From: Gammaproteobacteria bacterium
GTDB lineage: Bacteria > Pseudomonadota > Gammaproteobacteria > Chromatiales > Chromatiaceae
Length of the DNA stretch: 36,123 bases
Direction: 5' to 3'
Assembly: GCA_020445255.1 (NCBI GenBank)
Contig: JAGRGY010000018.1
Coordinates: 27,509-63,631 of the forward strand
Notes under the pieces: model-generated
The model's database searches: none
What the model saw: only the letters and a program-made list of their open reading frames with translations
Told to the model about the DNA's origin: nothing
Position numbers and translations under genes: made by a program
Part shown: piece after piece, positions 29,015 to 36,123 of the stretch
Layout: each line of letters starts with the position of its first letter
How positions within the stretch are numbered: the first letter of the stretch is position 1

Positions 29015-29761
29015 TCACAGGCCGCTGTCCGGCATTTCGTCGTCGCGGCCGATCCGGCGCCAACTGCCGGAAATCCACAGTTCCAGCGGCCGGAAACGTG
29101 CCTTGTACGCCATCTTGCGGCAATCGCGGATCCAGTATCCGAGGTAGAGGTGGGGCAGCCCGAGCGACCTTGCCCACTCGATCTGCTTGAGGATGGCGAG
29201 GGTGCCGAGCGATCGGTCCGTCAGCGCCGGGTCGAAGAAGGTATACACGGCGGAAAGTGCGTTGGCGAGCCGGTCGGTAACTGCCACTGCGAGCAGGCGG
29301 TCGCCCTTGCGGATCTCCAGAAACGGCGTGTCGCACCAATTCGTGGTCAGGAACGACAGGTAGTCTTGAGACGATGCCGTGGCCATGTCCCCGTCACTGT
29401 GGCGCGCCGCGGTATAGCGCTGGTACAGGCTGTACTGCTCGGCATCGAATCGTGCCGGTCGTTCAATCGTGACGGTGTCGGCGTTGGCGCGCAGGATGCG
29501 GCGCTGCCAGCGGCGCGGGGTGAACTCGTCGACCGGGACCCTGACAGAGATGCACTGGCGGCAATCCTCGCAGCGTGGCGCGTAGACCATGCGGCCGCTG
29601 CGTCGGAATCCGAACGCGAGGAGCTCTGCGTAGCGGTCCGGGTCCATCGCCTGGTCGGGGTCGGTGAACAGGGTGCTGCTGGTCCTCGCGGCGAGATAGC
29701 TGCACGCATGTGGTGCCGACAGATACAGCGCCAATGGGCTGGTCCGGGGCCGGTCGGTCAT
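29015..29761 (-). CDS. bpt: Aspartate/glutamate leucyltransferase (Bpt)
   Basis: Bpt moves leucine from Leu-tRNA onto proteins with N-terminal Asp or Glu, making them ClpS-ClpAP substrates. The 248-residue product has the Cys-rich N-terminal motif YAPRCEDCRQCISVRVPVD, typical of ATE/Bpt enzymes, then FLTTNWCDTPFLEIR, LSAVYTFFDP, and the C-terminal signature YLGYWIRDCRKMAYKARFRP. The ATG at 29761 overlaps the aat stop by 4 nt. The upstream extension of the frame lies within aat and is not real. Confidence 0.95.
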   Translation of the reverse strand: MTDRPRTSPLALYLSAPHACSYLAARTSSTLFTDPDQAMDPDRYAELLAFGFRRSGRMVYAPRCEDCRQCISVRVPVDEFTPRRWQRRILRANADTVTIERPARFDAEQYSLYQRYTAARHSDGDMATASSQDYLSFLTTNWCDTPFLEIRKGDRLLAVAVTDRLANALSAVYTFFDPALTDRSLGTLAILKQIEWARSLGLPHLYLGYWIRDCRKMAYKARFRPLELWISGSWRRIGRDDEMPDSGL

Positions 29762-30474
29762 GCCAGGAGATCCTGCGCATGGAAGGGCGGTTGCGGCGCG
29801 AGCGCCGCCGCTGGCGCGGCGACATGGTCGCGCAGCATGTGCTCGAACGCGGCGCGTTCGATTTCGCGCGCGCCGAGGCTTGCGAGGTGTTCGGTATAGA
29901 CCTGGCAGTCGATGAGCCGATACGGCTGACGCCGGGCCAGCCGGACCAGCAGTGCAAGCGCGACCTTCGAGGCATCCGTTCGTCGGCTGAACATGGACTC
30001 GCCGAAGAAGGTCTGGCCGAGTGCGATGCCGTAGAGCCCGCCGACCAGCTCTTCTTCGCGCCATACCTCGATAGAGTGAGCGTGCCCATCCTCGTGCAGC
30101 GCGCGATACGCCGCGACCATCTGCGGCAGCAGCCAGGTTCCGGGATCCCCGCGGCGCGGCCCGGCGCAGCCAAGGATCACCTGCTCGAAGGCCTGATCGA
30201 CACTGACCCGGTAGCCGCGGTTGCGCAGCGATTTCCGCAGGCTGCGAGACGCACGAAACTCATCGGGGAACAACACCATGCGCGGCGTCGGACTCCACCA
30301 GAGGATTGGCTGGCCGCGGCTGAACCAGGGAAAGATGCCGAGCCGATAGGCGTTCAGCAGTCGCGTCCTGCCGAGGTCGCCGCCAATCGCCAGCAGCCCG
30401 TTCGGTTCGGTTTCGGCGAACCGTGTGTCGGGAAACCCGATGTCGGCAGGGGTGCCGTCCAGGTCGAAGATCAC
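29758..30474 (-). CDS. aat: Leucyl/phenylalanyl-tRNA-protein transferase
   Basis: Aat adds Leu or Phe to proteins with N-terminal Lys or Arg, creating N-degrons for ClpS. The 238-residue product has the family segments GLLAIGGDLGRTRLLNAYR, GIFPWFSRGQPILWWSPTPR and, in the core, HSIEVWREEELVGGLYG, IALGQTFFGESMFS and LIDCQVYTEHLASLGA. It overlaps the gene upstream and bpt downstream by 4 nt each (ATGA), so the three genes form a tightly coupled operon. Confidence 0.97.
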   Translation of the reverse strand: MIFDLDGTPADIGFPDTRFAETEPNGLLAIGGDLGRTRLLNAYRLGIFPWFSRGQPILWWSPTPRMVLFPDEFRASRSLRKSLRNRGYRVSVDQAFEQVILGCAGPRRGDPGTWLLPQMVAAYRALHEDGHAHSIEVWREEELVGGLYGIALGQTFFGESMFSRRTDASKVALALLVRLARRQPYRLIDCQVYTEHLASLGAREIERAAFEHMLRDHVAAPAAALAPQPPFHAQDLLA

Positions 30475-31640
30475 GGTTCGCCCTGGCGGTAGGGGCTGTG
30501 CTGCGCCATCTCATCCATGTAGTCGGCCATCCCGGCGCGTTCCATGTCCAGGTGTCGGGCGATCACACCGGCGAAGCCGGGGTTGGCGATCCAGTGCGCC
30601 GACAGCGTTTGTGCAGGCAGGAATCCACGGGCGATCTTGTGTTCGCCCTGTGCGCCAGGTTCGAAGCGCTGCAGTCCGCGTTCGATACAGTATTCCAGAC
30701 CCTGGTAGTAGCAGGTCTCGAAATGCAGATTGTCGACGTGGCGGTTGGCGCCCCAGTGACGGCCGTACAGCGTCGTCTCTCCGACCAGGCAGAATGCCGC
30801 CGCCACGGGTTTCCGTGCAAGCTCGGCCATGATCAGCAACACCGCTTCGGGCATGCTGTGCGCAATCGACCGGAAGAATCCGAGGCTCAGCGTGGGGATA
30901 CCGCCGCGCCGGTCGAACGTGGATTCGTAGAGCGCGTGGAACACGGCCCAGTCGCCCGTGCTCGCCGTGTTGCCGTCGAGCAGGCGAAAACGGATGCCCG
31001 CGTCGTGCACACGTTGCCGCTCGCGGCGGATGTTCTTGCGCTTGGCCGAGCTCAGCGCGGCGAGGAATGCGTCGAATGAGGCATAACCCACGTTGTGCCA
31101 GTGGAACTGGCAGCCGGTACGCCGCAGCATGCCCGACGATTCCAGCGACGCGTTCTCGTCGGGCAGGGTGAACAGCCAGTGCAGCGAAGACACCTCGCTC
31201 TGGCGTGCGAGTTCCAGGCCGGCGGCAATCAGCCGGGTGCGGGTATCCGCCGGTGCCTCCGGATGCACGAGGAGCTTGGGTCCGGTCGCCGGGGTATAGG
31301 GTGATGCGCTGACCAGTTTGGGGTAATAGGCCAGGCCATGCCGCTGATACGCGTCGGCCCACGACCAGTCGAAGACGAACTCGCCGTAGGAGTTGAATTT
31401 CAAGTACAGGGGTGACGCCCCGATCAGGCGTTCTCCCAGCCATAATGTCAGGTGGCGCGGCAGCCAGCCAAATCGCTCGCCGAGGCAGTCTTCGTTCTCG
31501 AGGGCGACGAGGAACGCGTGCTGCAGGAACGGGTACGGGCCGGTGCCGAGGGCATTCCACGCCTCGGCCGGGACGGTGTCGAGGCGGTCGACGATCCGCA
31601 CTGTCGGATCGGGCAGCGGGTGGGCCTTGTCGCGCAGCAT
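30471..31640 (-). CDS. FemAB/GNAT-type acyltransferase of the DUF482 family
   Basis: This 389-residue protein belongs to the DUF482 ("peptidogalycan") group of the GNAT/FemAB fold. Typical segments are PFLQHAFLVALE, FVFDWSWADAYQRHGLAYYP, KLVSASPYTPATGPKLL, SSLHWLFTLPDE, and YYQGLEYCIERGLQRFEPGAQGEHKIARGF near the C-terminus (the last from about residue 330, listed here only by its key part EPGAQGEHK). The biochemical role is not established in the family as far as I know. It heads an operon with aat and bpt through a 4-nt overlap. FemAB-type enzymes use aminoacyl-tRNA in other families, as Aat and Bpt do, so a related substrate is possible; this is inference. Its ATG lacks a strong ribosome-binding site. 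Confidence 0.85.
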   Translation of the reverse strand: MLRDKAHPLPDPTVRIVDRLDTVPAEAWNALGTGPYPFLQHAFLVALENEDCLGERFGWLPRHLTLWLGERLIGASPLYLKFNSYGEFVFDWSWADAYQRHGLAYYPKLVSASPYTPATGPKLLVHPEAPADTRTRLIAAGLELARQSEVSSLHWLFTLPDENASLESSGMLRRTGCQFHWHNVGYASFDAFLAALSSAKRKNIRRERQRVHDAGIRFRLLDGNTASTGDWAVFHALYESTFDRRGGIPTLSLGFFRSIAHSMPEAVLLIMAELARKPVAAAFCLVGETTLYGRHWGANRHVDNLHFETCYYQGLEYCIERGLQRFEPGAQGEHKIARGFLPAQTLSAHWIANPGFAGVIARHLDMERAGMADYMDEMAQHSPYRQGEP

Positions 31641-31794
31641 GCCCAGACGCTAAGCCGGTCCGGGCGGGGGGTCAACGGCAACATGGGCATCGCCAGTGTC
31701 TGGTGCGACGACGGGCCGCGACGGCGCCCGCGGATCGCCGGCCGTCGGACCGCGGGCGGGTAAAGAATTCCGTTCTTGGAACGCTACATCCGTC

Positions 31795-32490
31795 GTGAAC
31801 GAACAAAACGATCTGTTGAACCTCACCGTGGGGTCGCTCCTGCAGGTGCAGCCCACCGTGCCGGAAAACGCCCCCCGCTATTCGGTGCGCCTGGTCGGCG
31901 CATTGCCGGGGGCGAGCCTGGTGGTGACGGCGCCGACCGTGAACGGCCGGGTGCAGATCGTGCGCGAGGGGCAGAGGTTCACGGTGCGGGCACTGAAGGG
32001 GGAGCGTGTCGTCGGCTTCGTGGCCCAGGTCATTTACGTCGCACTGAAGCCCTATCCCCATTTGCACCTGGAATATCCCGACGAGGTGGAGCAGATCGTC
32101 GTCCGCAACGCCTCGCGCGTGAACGCGGCGATCCCTGCGCAGGTGCGCAACACGGATCAACCCGGCGACCAGGACGTGTTTGCCACGGCCACGGTCATCG
32201 ACCTCAGCGAGACGGGCGCCAAGATCGCGACGTTCGAACCGCTCGCCGAACGCGGCGCGCTGTTGCACGTGAAATTCCAGGTGGCGGTCAGCGGTGTGAC
32301 CGAAGAGATGGGTCTGCTCGGCGACGTGAAGAACGTCAGTGAGCGCATCGACCACGCACTCGACCCCGACCGCATCAGCTACCACACGGGCGTGCAGTTC
32401 CGTACGCTGAGCCGCTTTCAGCACGTGTTGCTGCACGCCTGGGTCACCGATCGTTTCCTGCAGGAGGCGCTCAGTTCGAAATCGAACTGA
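31795..32490 (+). CDS. PilZ-domain cyclic di-GMP receptor (YcgR-like)
   Basis: With the GTG at 31795 the product has 231 residues: an N-terminal beta-domain of YcgR_2 type (LTVGSLLQVQ, PRYSVRLVGALPGASLVVT, GQRFTVRALKG) and a C-terminal PilZ domain. The c-di-GMP-binding residues are visible as RNASR at 104-108 (RxxxR) and DLSETG at 136-141 (D/NxSxxG). YcgR proteins act as flagellar brakes; the role here may differ. The frame is open upstream to 31696 but with low-complexity sequence. A GGDEF cyclase and a FliK-like gene in the window offer possible partners, not linked by operon. It converges on trxB. Confidence 0.9.
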   Translation: MNEQNDLLNLTVGSLLQVQPTVPENAPRYSVRLVGALPGASLVVTAPTVNGRVQIVREGQRFTVRALKGERVVGFVAQVIYVALKPYPHLHLEYPDEVEQIVVRNASRVNAAIPAQVRNTDQPGDQDVFATATVIDLSETGAKIATFEPLAERGALLHVKFQVAVSGVTEEMGLLGDVKNVSERIDHALDPDRISYHTGVQFRTLSRFQHVLLHAWVTDRFLQEALSSKSN

Positions 32491-32511
32491 GGCCGCGTGC
32501 ACCTCACGCGG
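32470..32511. other. Tandem hairpins between PilZ gene and trxB
   Basis: Two palindromes follow each other. CTCAGTTCGA-AA-TCGAACTGAG covers the last codons and stop of the PilZ gene, and CCGCGTG-CACCT-CACGCGG lies just after. Neither has a T tract. As both strands can form the same hairpins, they may mark the ends of both convergent transcripts. Confidence 0.5.
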
Positions 32512-32526
32512 GCGACGGGATGCTGT

Positions 32527-34644
<2,118 letters not shown>

Positions 34645-34665
34645 CTGTTACCGGCGTCAGGCCTG

Positions 34666-34674
34666 TGCGATAAT
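34666..34674 (+). promoter_or_regulatory. Candidate extended -10 promoter of ftsK
   Basis: TGC followed by GATAAT, then an AT-rich leader of about 60 nt up to the ftsK ATG. No convincing -35 box is seen. Confidence 0.35.
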
Positions 34675-34738
34675 TCATTTTGTTTCTGCGAAAAGCTTCT
34701 TAAATTACTGTTTTTCATATTTATTGTTTTCCATTGAA

Positions 34739-36123
34739 ATGCATGCATCGCTGAGCCGACGCCTGAAGGAGGGCGCCTTCCTCCTGCTGCTGGCCATCGG
34801 GGTCTATTTCCTGATGGCCCTGTTTTCGTACTCGCCCGACGACCCGAGCTGGGTGTACGAGAGCGCCAAGCGCACCGCGGACAACGCCGGCGGCGTGGCC
34901 GGGGCATGGGCCGCGAGCGTGCTGTTCATGCTGTTCGGCAAGGTCGCCTACGTGTTTCCGCTGATGATCGCCTGGGGCGGCTGGGTGATGTTCCGTGAGC
35001 GCGACGAGCAGCACCACAGCGCGATGCTGCGTGTCGCACGATGGGTCGGGTTTGTTTTGACGGTACTCAGCGCGACCGCGCTCGCGACCATGCATTTCGG
35101 CCTTGCCGAAGATCTGCCGGAGGGCCCGGGCGGTATTGCCGGGAAGTTCATCAGCGACTCCGGCGAGGCGATGCTCAATCCCGCCGGCGCCAGCCTGCTG
35201 TTGCTGGCGCTGTTGCTGACCGGTTTTACGTTGTTCACGGGGGTATCGTGGCTCGCGGTCATGGACACGGTCGGCGGCTTCGTCCTGAACGCGTGGCGCC
35301 AGGGTGCGATGCTGCTCGGCGACGCGGTCGAACGGCGCGAGGCCAACCGCATGAAGCACGAGCGCCAGGAGGTCATAAAAAAAGAGCAGGAGCGCAAGCG
35401 CGACAAGCCGCCGCCGGTCATCGAAAAGAAGGAGCCGACGATACGCATCAGCGAACGCGTCGAGAAGGAACGCCAGATGCCGCTGCTCGATATCGAGCCC
35501 AACACCGAGCTGCCACCGCTGGGCCTGCTCGATCCGCCGAAGCCGAGCGGCAAGGCCCTGTCGACCGAGGCGCTGCAGGCGATGTCGGTGCAGGTCGAGC
35601 GCAAGCTGGCCGACTTCGGCGTCTCGGCCGAGGTGACCGCGGTGCATCCGGGCCCGGTCGTCACCCTGTTCGAGCTGCAACTCGCGCCCGGCACCAAGGC
35701 GAGCAAGGTCACGAACCTGTCGAAAGACCTCGCCCGCGCGCTGTCGGTCGTCTCCGTGCGCGTGGTCGAGGTCATACCCGGCAAGACCGTGATAGGCCTC
35801 GAGATCCCGAACGAATACCGCGAGATGGTGTACCTCAGCGAGGTGCTGCGTTCTGAGGCCTATGAGCACTCGCGCTCGCCGCTTACCCTCGCACTCGGCA
35901 AGGACATCGTCGGCGAACCGGTCGTCGCCGACCTGGCCAGGATGCCGCACGCGCTGATCGCGGGCACGACCGGTTCGGGCAAGTCGGTCGCGGTCAACGC
36001 GATGATTCTGAGCCTGCTGTACAAGGCCACGGCCGAAGAAATCCGCCTGATCATGATCGATCCGAAGATGCTCGAACTGTCGGTCTACGAGGGCATCCCG
36101 CACCTGTTGACGCCGGTCGTCAC
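34739..36123 (+). CDS. ftsK: DNA translocase FtsK, 3'-truncated by window edge
   Basis: FtsK anchors at the division septum and pumps chromosomal DNA to resolve dimers. The first 461 residues are visible. The N-terminal membrane domain has four helices, including AFLLLLAIGVYFLMALFSY and VAYVFPLMIAWGGWVMF. A short charged linker (about residues 200-260, rich in Lys, Glu and Arg) follows, much shorter than the long E. coli linker. The motor region then starts (VQVERKLADFGVSAEVTAV, PGKTVIGLEIPN), with Walker A GTTGSGKS at 409-416 and the Walker B strand LIMIDPKMLEL. The C-terminal half and the gamma domain lie outside the window. The start is the ATG at 34739; a second ATG 4 nt later is out of frame. 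Confidence 0.97.
   Translation, partial: MHASLSRRLKEGAFLLLLAIGVYFLMALFSYSPDDPSWVYESAKRTADNAGGVAGAWAASVLFMLFGKVAYVFPLMIAWGGWVMFRERDEQHHSAMLRVARWVGFVLTVLSATALATMHFGLAEDLPEGPGGIAGKFISDSGEAMLNPAGASLLLLALLLTGFTLFTGVSWLAVMDTVGGFVLNAWRQGAMLLGDAVERREANRMKHERQEVIKKEQERKRDKPPPVIEKKEPTIRISERVEKERQMPLLDIEPNTELPPLGLLDPPKPSGKALSTEALQAMSVQVERKLADFGVSAEVTAVHPGPVVTLFELQLAPGTKASKVTNLSKDLARALSVVSVRVVEVIPGKTVIGLEIPNEYREMVYLSEVLRSEAYEHSRSPLTLALGKDIVGEPVVADLARMPHALIAGTTGSGKSVAVNAMILSLLYKATAEEIRLIMIDPKMLELSVYEGIPHLLTPVV

Noticed and set aside
34721..36103. A 460-codon open frame on the minus strand over ftsK
   Set aside because: It is antisense to clear FtsK coding sequence and its product is rich in Arg, Gln, His and Asp, typical of GC-rich shadow frames.

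Overview
The window is about 36 kb of a GC-rich gammaproteobacterial chromosome. It is densely packed with housekeeping genes, and I see no rRNA, tRNA, insertion sequence, prophage or CRISPR array. A dissimilatory-type ATP sulfurylase (sat) beside otherwise ordinary gammaproteobacterial genes suggests a sulfur-oxidising lineage, perhaps a Chromatiales relative. That assignment is inference, because no marker RNA is present.

Left part (1-9.4 kb): the 3' part of dnaK, a strong terminator, dnaJ and dapB, then a small lipoprotein gene with an unusual start. On the minus strand are an SDR oxidoreductase, an unknown gene and a mechanosensitive channel (mscL) with a zinc-ribbon tail. Next, on the plus strand, come a lone FliK-type gene and the conserved lapA-lapB-pyrF cluster (LPS assembly control and UMP synthesis).

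Middle (9.4-18.6 kb): sat, an ADP-ribose pyrophosphatase-like Nudix gene, a 530-bp non-coding stretch with phased repeats and a dyad, and a GGDEF diguanylate cyclase. The minus-strand group that follows is roxA (ribosomal oxygenase), a GNAT acetyltransferase, a secretin-domain protein and a periplasmic rhodanese. roxA is preceded by a terminator-like hairpin only 12 nt from its start codon. An EamA transporter and an OmpA-like protein with calcium-type repeats are divergent from each other.

Right part (18.6-36.1 kb): the order matches a block known from E. coli and Pseudomonas, rluE-nudJ-mnmA-hflD-purB (minus), icd (plus), cspD (minus), clpS-clpA (plus), infA, bpt and aat (minus), trxB (minus) and ftsK (plus). 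Extra genes sit inside this scaffold: a lipoprotein of exact 11-residue LEA-like repeats between hflD and purB, a FemAB/GNAT-type gene coupled to aat-bpt, a PilZ protein, and alanine dehydrogenase at the place where E. coli has lrp. ClpS, ClpA, Aat and Bpt together supply the bacterial N-degron pathway within about 5 kb.

Most genes are ordinary and confidently assigned. The points most worth a second look are the roxA leader, the 11-mer lipoprotein, the zinc-ribbon MscL, and the small regulatory-looking repeats upstream of the cyclase.
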